NCBI GenBank assembly: GCA_012798025.1
Contig: JAAZNX010000234.1
Span: 1-9,883 of the forward strand
Reading direction: 5' to 3'
Length of the DNA: 9,883 nt
Origin: Methanothrix sp.
Lineage (GTDB): Archaea > Halobacteriota > Methanosarcinia > Methanotrichales > Methanotrichaceae
Shown here: piece by piece, positions 1 to 6,488 of the stretch
Numbering within the stretch: the stretch's first letter is position 1
How the letters are laid out: each line of letters opens with the position of its first letter
The notes under the pieces: model-generated
What the model was told of the DNA's origin: nothing
Database searches by the model: none
What the model saw: the letters and a program-made list of their open reading frames with translations, nothing else
Made by a program: the position numbers and the translations under genes

Positions 1-99
1 AGTAATCCTGCGAACTTGGGGCTGAAGTTGTAGAACGCGTATTGGAGGTTGCCCCGTTGAGGGATAAATCATCTGCCAATATCAGGACAGCGACGTATA
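1..99. other. Flank of the IS110 remnant, no gene resolved
   Basis: No complete gene can be read here. The stretch lies directly upstream of the transposase fragment, where IS110-group elements carry their non-coding left end. A hairpin can be drawn: AAC(TT)GGGGC at 13-22 pairs with GCCCCGTT at 51-58, enclosing about 28 nt. A reading frame free of stops also runs from 6 to 116 and ends at a TAG at 117-119. Its translation looks mildly protein-like, but it has no ATG start and follows a TAA at 3-5. It may be non-coding IS end sequence or another gene remnant. Confidence 0.3.
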
Positions 100-351
100 T
101 TGGGCAAACGAAGGAATAGAGTTTGTGGAGCAGATGTCCATAAAGATCTCGTAGTTGCTACGATCCAAAGTGCCGATGGGACAGAATTACAGGAAAAGTT
201 TGGCACAACTTATTCTGAGCTTGATAGATTCAGAGACTGGCGTATAGCCAACAATTGTGAGCAAGTGGCCTTAGAAGCCACTTGTGTCTACTGGTTTTTA
301 GTATATGATTCTCTGATTCCATCGATTGATACAATTGTTGCAAATCCCTGA
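100..351 (+). pseudogene. IS110-family transposase, decayed N-terminal fragment
   Basis: This 83-codon fragment matches the start of IS110-family transposases (DEDD/RuvC-like N-terminal domain). The signature GADVHKD places the first catalytic aspartate at residue 12, and VALEATCVYW resembles the family's ALE(S/A)TGVYW block, with the catalytic glutamate at residue 59 and Cys in place of the usual Gly. It ends in IVANP, where intact proteins run about 300 residues further. Reading past the TGA at 349-351 in the same frame gives KDIA, GVP and TKS separated by a TGA (364-366) and a TAA (376-378). This resembles the conserved NP..IK.IPG.KTD region broken by nonsense mutations, so decay probably extends to about 417. 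The later acidic residues and the C-terminal serine domain are absent. The nearest start is a TTG. It is a dead element, not a working transposase. Confidence 0.75.
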
Positions 352-479
352 AAGGACATTGCTTGAGGCGTTCCATAAACAAAGAGCCAATGTCATCTGA
401 TTTCTGCAGGATATTTCTAGCGATTTCAATATATCAAGACAGGAAAACCACGGCTTCGAAAAATACCCTTGAAGAAACC
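352..479. other. Degenerate spacer between IS remnant and prf1
   Basis: This AT-richer spacer separates the IS110 fragment from the prf1 promoter. Its first 60 or so bases appear to be decayed transposase sequence with in-frame stops. The prf1 reading frame is open upstream of the true prf1 start from 363, but that extension resembles no aRF1 sequence and I treat it as non-coding. A second TATA-like string, AATATATC, lies at 428-435. I could not define a right end, terminal repeat or target-site duplication for the element. Confidence 0.4.
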
Positions 480-514
480 TTTTATATCTTGGCCGTAAGC
501 AGTTTTTGGAGATT
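474..514 (+). promoter_or_regulatory. TATA-box promoter and RBS for the prf1-rpiA operon
   Basis: TTTTATAT at 480-487 is a good archaeal TATA box, preceded by a purine-rich GAAACC (474-479) that could act as BRE. Transcription would start about 25 nt downstream, near 508-510. The purine-rich GGAGATT at 508-514 lies 7 nt before the ATG at 522 and may serve as ribosome binding site if the start lies slightly upstream. The leader would therefore be very short. This supports starting prf1 at 522 rather than at upstream TTG or ATG codons. Confidence 0.6.
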
Positions 515-521
515 CGCTATA

Positions 522-1763
522 ATGGAGTTCACCGCTCAGGAAAAATATGAGTTTAAACGTCTTCTTGACGAATTGCGGAGCAAAACGGGCAGGGGCACTG
601 AGCTCATCTCCCTCTATATTCCTCCCGACAAGCAGATCTCTGATGTTGCTGCGCAGCTACGCGAGGAATACGGACAGGCTGCCAACATCAAGTCCAGGGT
701 TACCAGGCTCAGCGTTCAGGCATCCCTTGAGTCCGCCATGGCCCGCCTAAAGCTGATCCCTAAGCCTCCTAAAAACGGCGTGGTCATATTCATCGGAAGC
801 GTCGATGTAGGCGCCAACAAGACCGAGATGTATAGCGTAGCCCTAGAGCCGCCTGACCCCATCATAACATATAGATACCACTGCGACTCCCGGTTCCTGC
901 TCGAGCCTCTGGAAGAGATGTTGGCCGACAAGAAGACCTTCGGGCTCATCGTCCTAGATAGGCGCGAGGCGACCATCGGAGTGCTGAAAGGAAAGTACAT
1001 CGAACCCCTGAAGCACCTCACATCAAGCGTGCCGGGCAAGCAGAGAAAAGGCGGCCAGTCCAGCCACAGGTTCCAGCAGCTCCGTCTCATCGCCATCCAT
1101 GACTTCTACGGCCGGATTGGAGAATCTGCCAATGACGCATTTCTTGCAATCGATCCCAAGGACCTTCAAGGCATCCTGATCGGCGGGCCCTCGCCAACCA
1201 AAGAAGAGTTCGTAGATGGAGGCTTCTTGCACCACGAGCTGCAGCGAAAGGTCCTGGATGCTCTGGATGTCTCCTACACAGATGAGTCGGGGCTCTATGA
1301 GCTTGTGGATGCGGCTCAAGACAGGCTGCTGGACCTGGAGCTTACGCAGGACAAGTTGGTGATGCGCAGGTTCATGAAGGAGTTGGTGAGCGACAAAGGA
1401 TTGGCAGCTTACGGAGAGAAAGAGGTTCGCCACAATCTGGAGCTTGGGGCGGTAGAGGTTCTTCTTCTATCTGAGGATTTGCGCAAGAGACGTGCTAAGG
1501 TCGTCTGTACCAATCGAAGCTGCGACTTTGTCGACAGCCAAACCCTAGCAAGCGCTTCGGCGCCGGTGGGGGTCTGCCCAAAATGCGGCAGCCCTCTTTC
1601 CGTCGCAGAGGAGGAGGATATTGTGTCCGATCTATCGAAGCTAGCGGAGAAGAGCGGAGCCGATGTAAAGATCATCTCCTCCGAGTTTGAGGAAGGACAG
1701 CAGCTTTTCAAGGCATTTGGAGGCATCGCAGCCATCCTCAGATACAAGACAAGTCATATCTAG
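522..1763 (+). CDS. prf1: Peptide chain release factor aRF1
   Basis: This is archaeal class I release factor aRF1 (413 aa, usual family length), which reads all three stop codons in the ribosomal A site and triggers peptide release. Visible motifs are NIKS at residues 55-58 and YHCDSRF (the YxCxxxF motif) at 119-125 in the stop-codon recognition domain. GGQ at 177-179 is the catalytic tripeptide placed in the peptidyl-transferase centre. The C-terminal domain carries a probable zinc knuckle, with CTNRSC at 329-334 and CPKC at 352-355. The ATG at 522 follows a TATA box and a GGAGATT element, and the protein from there begins as aRF1 proteins do, so the longer frame opening at 363 is rejected. 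It heads the operon, with only 5 bp to the next gene. It ends in TAG, which aRF1 itself must read, fitting a genome where TAG is an ordinary stop. Confidence 0.97.
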   Translation: MEFTAQEKYEFKRLLDELRSKTGRGTELISLYIPPDKQISDVAAQLREEYGQAANIKSRVTRLSVQASLESAMARLKLIPKPPKNGVVIFIGSVDVGANKTEMYSVALEPPDPIITYRYHCDSRFLLEPLEEMLADKKTFGLIVLDRREATIGVLKGKYIEPLKHLTSSVPGKQRKGGQSSHRFQQLRLIAIHDFYGRIGESANDAFLAIDPKDLQGILIGGPSPTKEEFVDGGFLHHELQRKVLDALDVSYTDESGLYELVDAAQDRLLDLELTQDKLVMRRFMKELVSDKGLAAYGEKEVRHNLELGAVEVLLLSEDLRKRRAKVVCTNRSCDFVDSQTLASASAPVGVCPKCGSPLSVAEEEDIVSDLSKLAEKSGADVKIISSEFEEGQQLFKAFGGIAAILRYKTSHI

Positions 1764-1768
1764 AGGCG

Positions 1769-2209
1769 ATGAGAACGATCGAGGTCTCTGTGTACTCTCC
1801 TGTCAGGCCCACCGAGTGTGTGGAGAAGGTCGTCTCGGCAATCGAAAAGATATTTCCGGGGCTGATCATGGACATTCGCGAAGACCGCATCCTGGCCTAC
1901 GATGGCCCCGAATCTCTGCAGACCTTTCACAAGCTCTTGAGGAGTCAGCAGATTCTGGATACCGCCAGGTCTGTCATGCTTGGAAGCCTTGTGGGCGATT
2001 CTGTTCAGTTCCAACTCAACAAGCAGGCAGCCTTTATGGGAAAAGTGAGCTTTCCACCGGAAGAGGAGCCTCTTGGGTCAGTTCATGTGAAAATTACAGG
2101 CGGCAGGCGCGTGATCGACTGGCTGGCGCCTCAAACCGAAAAAGGCGTGCCGATCAAAGAGATCGAGCTGGATGAGCTGATTGAAATCGATGGTGATAAG
2201 GATGTTTAG
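1769..2209 (+). CDS. UPF0201 family RNA-binding protein (COG1325)
   Basis: This 146-aa protein matches the archaeal UPF0201 family (COG1325, Pfam RNA_binding), described as a predicted exosome-associated subunit with a dsRBD/ribosomal L5-like fold. The match rests on overall pattern: an N-terminal strand IEVSVYSPVRPTE followed by the helix VEKVVSAIEKIFPG, a central LAYDGPESLQTFHKLLR segment, and a C-terminal strand GSVHVKITGG. The length agrees with the family. There is no catalytic motif, so an RNA-binding or ribonucleoprotein-assembly role is inferred. The ATG lies 5 bp after the prf1 stop; AGG at 1764-1766 is too close to be a good Shine-Dalgarno, so translation may be coupled to prf1. The last 8 bases overlap the next gene if that gene starts at 2202. 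It ends in TAG. Confidence 0.85.
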   Translation: MRTIEVSVYSPVRPTECVEKVVSAIEKIFPGLIMDIREDRILAYDGPESLQTFHKLLRSQQILDTARSVMLGSLVGDSVQFQLNKQAAFMGKVSFPPEEEPLGSVHVKITGGRRVIDWLAPQTEKGVPIKEIELDELIEIDGDKDV

Positions 2210-2972
2210 CTTCTCCTCCAGCAGGCTCGTGGACAGGCCCTTCGATTGGGCATATCAACTGGAGGACTTGGGCTACAGCGGCTGGGAGATCGTAAACGAG
2301 GGGCGTCAGAAGCTCACGCGTGAGAACCTGGTTGAGGCCAAGAAGATCGTCGAGACCACAAATCTTACTATTACTATTCATTTGCCATACTCTGACTTGA
2401 ATTTGGCATCAGTGAACCAACCAATCTGGGAGGAGACCGTGCGACAGATGAAGAGCTGCCTGGACATCTCCAGCGACTTCGCCCGTCTGGCCGTCCTGCA
2501 TCCAGGTCACTTTTCTCCTCTGGGAATGCAAATGCAGGATTCTGCGTGGTCCCAGGCGATACTGGGCATTCAGCAGGTCTGCGATCGAGCAGCAGATCTG
2601 GACATCAAAATTGCCATAGAGAACATGGTAAACATGCCTGCAATCCTGGGCAGAAGGCCAGAGGAGATCTTGGGGATACTGGAGACTGTCGATCGGGAGA
2701 ATGCGGGGTTTATCTTTGATGTAGGGCACGCCAACACCAACGGAAATGTGTTGGACTTCTTGAAGCTAAAGGACAAGATCATCCACATCCACATGCACGA
2801 TAATCATGGCGAGAGGGATGAGCATCTGCCCGTTGGAAATGGCACTGTGCCATGGAAAAAAGTCGTCTCCGAACTGAGAGATTACAAGGGTCGCATTGTG
2901 ACCGAGTCTCGCTCCCTGGAAGAAGGACAGAGATCTGTGAATCGTCTCAAAAAATTGATGAACATTGGATAG
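2202..2972 (+). CDS. Sugar phosphate isomerase/epimerase-like TIM barrel protein
   Basis: This is a 256-aa member of the xylose isomerase-like/AP endonuclease 2 TIM barrel superfamily (PF01261), whose members isomerise or epimerise sugars or cleave abasic DNA using divalent metals. Candidate metal ligands lie at barrel strand ends: H60 (TIHLPYSDLN), H100 (AVLHPGH), E140 (IAIENM), D173 and H176 (FIFDVGHANTNG), H197/H199 (IHIHMHD) and E235 (IVTES). The HDNHG...DEHLPVGNG block is typical of the sugar isomerase branch rather than endonuclease IV. The substrate is unknown. I chose the ATG at 2202 because GGTGAT at 2192-2197 sits just upstream and the protein then opens with the first barrel strand, FSFSS. 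ATG 2190 or TTG 2181 would add 4 or 7 residues. It overlaps the preceding gene by 8 bp and lies 7 bp before the translin gene, so it is co-transcribed with RNA-related genes. It ends in TAG. Confidence 0.85.
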   Translation: MFSFSSSRLVDRPFDWAYQLEDLGYSGWEIVNEGRQKLTRENLVEAKKIVETTNLTITIHLPYSDLNLASVNQPIWEETVRQMKSCLDISSDFARLAVLHPGHFSPLGMQMQDSAWSQAILGIQQVCDRAADLDIKIAIENMVNMPAILGRRPEEILGILETVDRENAGFIFDVGHANTNGNVLDFLKLKDKIIHIHMHDNHGERDEHLPVGNGTVPWKKVVSELRDYKGRIVTESRSLEEGQRSVNRLKKLMNIG

Positions 2973-2979
2973 CAGAAAG

Positions 2980-3621
2980 ATGAAACAAATGCTGAATTTC
3001 GACAATCTCGCCGAGGGCATGCTGGCCAGCTTTGAATCCAAAGATCGTGCCCGAGAAGAGGCGTTTCGCCTCTCCCGGGAAGTGATCCGCGTCTGCTCCA
3101 CATCCATCAGGTCTGTGCATCGTGGAGAGCTTGAGGTGGCCGAGAGGCTCATGGATGAGGCTGCATCGGGCCTTGAGAAGATTCGAGAGGTCCTATCCGA
3201 CCACCAGGACGTACGATATGCAGGATTTGTGGACGGGGCAGAGCAGGAGTATGCAGAGGCAAGATCCGTCTATTCCATCACCACCAGGCATGAGATCTTG
3301 GCGCCTGATGAGATTGGAGTGGAGCTGGTGAACTACTTGATGGGTCTAGGCGATACAACCGGCGAGCTGCGACGTCATATACTGGATCTGATACGCAATG
3401 GCAGGGCAAAAGAAGGAGAATATTTCCTGGGAGTGATCGAGGAGATTTATTATCTTCTGATGCTCTTCGATTATCCGGATGCCATCACGAGGGGCCTGCG
3501 TCGCAAGAGCGACCTGGCGAGGTCTATGCTGGAGAAGACACGCGGCGACCTCACCAACGCCCTGGAGCTTGCCAAGGTAAAAGCCTCGCTGCAGAGCTTC
3601 AGCGGCAAGCCGCAAGATTGA
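2980..3621 (+). CDS. Translin family RNA-binding protein (archaeal translin/TRAX homologue)
   Basis: This is a 213-aa, almost wholly helical protein of the translin family (PF01997). Support comes from the C-terminal half: ARSVYSITTRHEIL, then ELVNYLMGLGDTTGELRRH, EGEYFLGVIEEIYYLLMLF and DYPDAITRGLRRKSDLAR. These match the conserved GD..GELRR, LRRK.D.AR and flanking segments of translins. Eukaryotic translin with TRAX forms C3PO, an octameric endoribonuclease acting on small RNAs and tRNA leader fragments; archaeal homologues form closed oligomeric barrels. Whether this copy cuts RNA cannot be settled here. I chose ATG 2980, 7 bp after the previous stop; TTG 2965 and ATG 2989 are alternatives, and no strong Shine-Dalgarno decides among them. 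It is followed after 33 bp by sepS. It ends in TGA. Confidence 0.85.
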   Translation: MKQMLNFDNLAEGMLASFESKDRAREEAFRLSREVIRVCSTSIRSVHRGELEVAERLMDEAASGLEKIREVLSDHQDVRYAGFVDGAEQEYAEARSVYSITTRHEILAPDEIGVELVNYLMGLGDTTGELRRHILDLIRNGRAKEGEYFLGVIEEIYYLLMLFDYPDAITRGLRRKSDLARSMLEKTRGDLTNALELAKVKASLQSFSGKPQD

Positions 3622-3654
3622 ATTGCAGATTGAAAAGCCTTGAGGTTATGTTGC

Positions 3655-5268
3655 ATGAAATTCGATCCAATCCCGATTAAAGAGGCTGCCAAAAAGGATT
3701 TTGACAAAGCTTGGCAGCAGGGGAGAGTGTATCTGGGCAAACCTTCCTTGAACAAGAAATATCCAAGAAACACTTATTCTTTCGGAACACCTCATCCGAT
3801 CTTTGATACCATACAGAGGCTTCGAGAGGCATATTTACGCCTTGGCTTCTCAGAGGCCATGAACCCGGTGATGGTCGAAGCCCAGGATGTTTTTCGGCAG
3901 TTTGGATCAGAGGCCCTGGCTGTACTTGACAGATGCTTTTACCTGGCCGGCCTTCCAAGGCCCGACATCGGCATCTCTGATGAGAGGATCGCTCAAATAA
4001 ACGCCCTCCTGGATCGCACCCTTTCCGCTGAAGAGGTCGAGGCAGTCCGCCAAATTCTGCACGGCTACAAGAAGGGCAAGGTGGAGGGCGACGATCTGGT
4101 GCAGGAGATCGCCAAAGCTGTTAGTGTCGATGACGCTTTGATCTCCACAGTTCTGGATAAGGTCTTTCCTGAGTTTCGCGATCTTAAGGCAGAAGCCACA
4201 ACGCGCACATTGCGCAGCCACATGACATCCGGCTGGTTCTTGTCGCTATCTCATCTTTACGATCGCCAGAAGCTCCCAGTCAAGCTATTTTCTGTGGATC
4301 GCTGCTTCCGCCGCGAGCAGGCTGAGGATGCGGCACGGCTTATGAGCTACTATTCGGCAAGCTGTGTGATAATGGATGAGGATGTGTCCGTTGAAGATGG
4401 CAAAGCGGTTGCAGACGGACTGCTCAGCCAGTTCGGTTTCCAGAAGTTCCAGTTTCGGCCAGACGACAAAAGGAGCAAGTACTACACACCAGGCACGCAG
4501 ATCGAGGTATACGCGTATCATCCTGCGCTTGTGGGTTCGGCCACTAAATACAGCAGCGGCTGGGTTGAGGTGGCAACCTTCGGAATCTATTCGCCCACCG
4601 CTCTTTCCCAGTATGACATCCCCTACCCGGTCATGAACCTGGGCCTGGGAGTGGAGCGCATTGCCATGATCCTGCACAACTCAAAAGACATACGCTACCT
4701 GTCCTATCCCCAGTTCCAGACCGAATGGGAGCTGACTGCTCGCGAGATGGCACAGATGATCCGCGTAGAGAAGTCCCCCACAACCGCAGCCGGGATGGCC
4801 ATCGCTGAATCAGTTGTTCAGACATGTATTGAGCACGGTGACACGCCTTCACCATGCGATTTCACTGCATGGGAGGGCGAGCTGTTCGGGCGCAAGGTAT
4901 TGGTATCCGTTGTAGAGCCAGAGGAGAACACCAAGCTTTGCGGACCGGCCTTCCAAAATGAGATCGTGGTATACAAGCAGAATGTCATGGGAATTCCGCG
5001 CACTGCCCGCTGGGAGGAGGCTTTTTGGGACGGCGTTACCACGGGCATCAGGTACATCGACGCCTTTGCAGAGCTTGCAGCCTACGAGGCTGAGGTGGCG
5101 ACACTTGCCGGAAAGGACTCGGAGACCAGAAGCAGGATTGTGCGCAGTCCAGGCGACGTAAACATCCAGATCGATCCGGCTCTGGAGAGGTACATCACCA
5201 GCCACAAGCACAAGATAGACCTGCGTGGGCCATTGTTCACCACAGTGAAGAGCCAGATAGTCGGCTGA
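3655..5268 (+). CDS. sepS: O-phosphoseryl-tRNA(Cys) synthetase (SepRS)
   Basis: SepRS charges tRNA-Cys with O-phosphoserine, the first step of the tRNA-dependent cysteine route; SepCysS then converts Sep-tRNA to Cys-tRNA. The 537 residues match the known family length. Class II synthetase motif 2 is DRCFRREQAED (215-225) and motif 3 is GLGVERIAMIL (330-340). The phosphoserine-binding residues reported for the Methanococcus enzyme have counterparts here at a constant offset of three: H189 and T191 (SHMTSGW), S234 and S236 (YYSAS) and N328 (MNLGLG). The C-terminal part from about 350 is the anticodon-binding region. ATG 3655 is preferred over TTG 3640 because GAGGTT at 3642-3647 is spaced 7 nt from it and the protein then begins MKFDP, as in relatives. 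rpiA follows after 6 bp. SepCysS and CysRS are not in the window. Confidence 0.97.
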   Translation: MKFDPIPIKEAAKKDFDKAWQQGRVYLGKPSLNKKYPRNTYSFGTPHPIFDTIQRLREAYLRLGFSEAMNPVMVEAQDVFRQFGSEALAVLDRCFYLAGLPRPDIGISDERIAQINALLDRTLSAEEVEAVRQILHGYKKGKVEGDDLVQEIAKAVSVDDALISTVLDKVFPEFRDLKAEATTRTLRSHMTSGWFLSLSHLYDRQKLPVKLFSVDRCFRREQAEDAARLMSYYSASCVIMDEDVSVEDGKAVADGLLSQFGFQKFQFRPDDKRSKYYTPGTQIEVYAYHPALVGSATKYSSGWVEVATFGIYSPTALSQYDIPYPVMNLGLGVERIAMILHNSKDIRYLSYPQFQTEWELTAREMAQMIRVEKSPTTAAGMAIAESVVQTCIEHGDTPSPCDFTAWEGELFGRKVLVSVVEPEENTKLCGPAFQNEIVVYKQNVMGIPRTARWEEAFWDGVTTGIRYIDAFAELAAYEAEVATLAGKDSETRSRIVRSPGDVNIQIDPALERYITSHKHKIDLRGPLFTTVKSQIVG

Positions 5269-5274
5269 GAGACC

Positions 5275-5973
5275 ATGAAAGATGCTTCTACCAATTCAAA
5301 CGCCAAAAGGCTGGCTGGCGAGGCGGCTGCAGAGCTTGTGAAAAGAGGGATGGTGGTGGGCCTTGGCACCGGCTCCACAGTGGCCTGGACGATTCGAAAG
5401 CTTGGTGAGAGAGTTCGAAAGGAGGGGCTGGAGTTCCTCGGAGTTCCCACATCGTTTCAGGCTGAGCATCTGGCAATTGCCTCGGGAATAAAGCTCACGT
5501 CGCTCAATCAGCACCCAATTTTGGATCTGGCCATCGACGGAGCTGATCAGGTGGATGCAGACCTGTTCGTCATCAAGGGCGGCGGAGCGGCGCATACCAG
5601 AGAGAAGGTAGTCTCCTGCTCTGCCAAGCGATTTGTGATCGTGGCCGATGAGAGCAAGTTTGTGCAAAGACTGTCTCACCCGGTTCCAGTGGAGGTGCTG
5701 GCATTCGCGACCAGGCTCGTCGAGCGAAGGCTGCAAAGCCTGGGCGGATCTCCCGTGCTGCGACAGGCGATGAGAAAGGACGGGCCTGTGATCACTGACA
5801 ACGGGAACTTCGTAATGGATGTGGACTTCGGAACGATCCAGGATCCAAGGGCATTGGCTGCGAAGATCAGCCCGATTCCAGGAGTTGTAGAGCACGGAAT
5901 ATTCGACAACTTGGATGAGCTGTATCTGGCTCGTGGGGATGGGGTGGAGAAAATCAGGAGAGTTAGACGATAG
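5275..5973 (+). CDS. rpiA: Ribose-5-phosphate isomerase A
   Basis: This enzyme interconverts ribose 5-phosphate and ribulose 5-phosphate. In methanogens lacking the oxidative pentose phosphate pathway it supplies ribose 5-phosphate for nucleotides from the ribulose monophosphate or non-oxidative route. The 232-aa length is typical. GLGTGST at 29-35 is the phosphate-binding loop. The active-site set is complete: D88 and D91 ([10 protein letters not shown]), K101 ([13 protein letters not shown]) and E110, each shifted by seven from the E. coli D81, D84, K94 and E103. The C-terminal block [13 protein letters not shown] is also conserved. The ATG lies 6 bp after the sepS stop, so it is the last member of the forward operon before an 83-bp gap. 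It ends in TAG. Confidence 0.96.
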   Translation: MKDASTNSNAKRLAGEAAAELVKRGMVVGLGTGSTVAWTIRKLGERVRKEGLEFLGVPTSFQAEHLAIASGIKLTSLNQHPILDLAIDGADQVDADLFVIKGGGAAHTREKVVSCSAKRFVIVADESKFVQRLSHPVPVEVLAFATRLVERRLQSLGGSPVLRQAMRKDGPVITDNGNFVMDVDFGTIQDPRALAAKISPIPGVVEHGIFDNLDELYLARGDGVEKIRRVRR

Positions 5974-6056
5974 AATTGCAGCCACACTTCAGTTCAACCT
6001 CAAAATGGCAAACACTTATTATCCAGGCAGAAGAGAATGAATTGGGTGAAATTTCA
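5974..6056 (+). promoter_or_regulatory. Intergenic region with RBS and weak TATA candidate for the secreted protein
   Basis: This gap of 83 bp separates rpiA from the next forward gene. GGGTGA at 6044-6049 is a strong archaeal ribosome binding site 7 nt before the ATG at 6057, and it fixes that start. CTTATTAT at about 6015-6022 could be a weak TATA box with transcription starting around 6043, which leaves almost no leader, so read-through from the rpiA operon is an equally good possibility. No terminator-like T-run follows rpiA on the forward strand. Confidence 0.45.
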
Positions 6057-6488
6057 ATGTCAAAAAGCTGTAAGGCATTATTGCTTGCGCTCTTTGTTCT
6101 TTTGATCCCGGCTCTGGCTGAGAGCCAGGATAAATGCACTGTGAACGTCTCCGAAAATAAGTTCCTCGGCCAGTTTCTGGTGAACCAGACGGGCTTTACC
6201 CTTTATTACTTCTCAGATGACTCCAAGGGAAATGGTGCCAGCACATGCTACGAGGAATGTGCGGCAATGTGGCCACCATTCTATGCCGAGGAACTGATCC
6301 TGCCGGATTCTTTAAGGTCTGTGGACTTTGCGACCATAACCAGGAAGGACGGATCAAAGCAGACGACCTTCAGGGGATGGCCGCTCTATCTCTACTCAAG
6401 AGACTTAGCAGCAGGCGATACCTTCGGGAGCGAGCAAAAAGGCCTCTGGCATGTGATTGATCCTTCAAACCAACCACAGCTAATCTAG
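6057..6488 (+). CDS. Exported COG4315-type secreted repeat protein
   Basis: This is a 143-aa small exported protein of the COG4315/PF03640 'secreted repeat of unknown function' family. It opens with a clear signal peptide: a basic start (MSKSCK) and a hydrophobic stretch to about residue 20, with likely cleavage after ALA at 19-21. There is no lipobox, so it should be released outside the membrane rather than lipid-anchored. Two family repeats follow. The first reads TGFTLYYFSDDSKG then C64-x3-C68 and AAMWPP. The second reads RKDGSKQTTFRGWPLYLYSRD, ending in an AGDTFGSEQKGLWHVIDP block. The Cys pair and Trp/Tyr pattern are family hallmarks, but no reaction is known. An in-frame TTG at 5976 would bury the signal peptide behind 27 residues and is rejected in favour of the ATG with GGGTGA. 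Its TAG stop overlaps the ferritin stop on the other strand. Confidence 0.85.
   Translation: MSKSCKALLLALFVLLIPALAESQDKCTVNVSENKFLGQFLVNQTGFTLYYFSDDSKGNGASTCYEECAAMWPPFYAEELILPDSLRSVDFATITRKDGSKQTTFRGWPLYLYSRDLAAGDTFGSEQKGLWHVIDPSNQPQLI
6436..6447 (-). terminator. Possible terminator for the reverse cluster
   Basis: Read on the reverse strand, AGAGGCC is followed by five T (6440 down to 6436), about 45 nt past the ferritin stop and inside the secreted-protein gene. A T5 run is short, so this is only a candidate. No longer T-run was noticed between it and the ferritin stop. Confidence 0.25.

Noticed and set aside
6..119. Stop-free forward frame with a mildly protein-like translation (GAEVVERVLEVAPLRD)
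   Set aside because: No ATG start, preceded by a TAA at 3-5, too short to assign, and it overlaps the region expected to be non-coding IS end. It could still be another gene's remnant; a blastx of 1-120 would decide.
363..521. N-terminal extension of aRF1 in the same open frame
   Set aside because: The extension bears no resemblance to aRF1, spans the TATA box and the GGAGATT element, and the normal aRF1 N-terminus begins at 522.
1687..2175. 162-codon forward open frame crossing the prf1/UPF0201 junction
   Set aside because: It is out of frame with two well-supported genes, starts inside prf1 and reads as low-complexity Ser/Arg/Gly-rich shadow sequence.
5296..5985. 229-codon reverse open frame antisense to rpiA
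   Set aside because: It lies wholly opposite a gene with a complete catalytic set, shows no recognisable family pattern and has no ribosome binding site I could see.
5976..6056. 27-residue extension of the secreted protein from a TTG at 5976
   Set aside because: It would hide the signal peptide behind a polar stretch, and GGGTGA at 6044-6049 points to the ATG at 6057.
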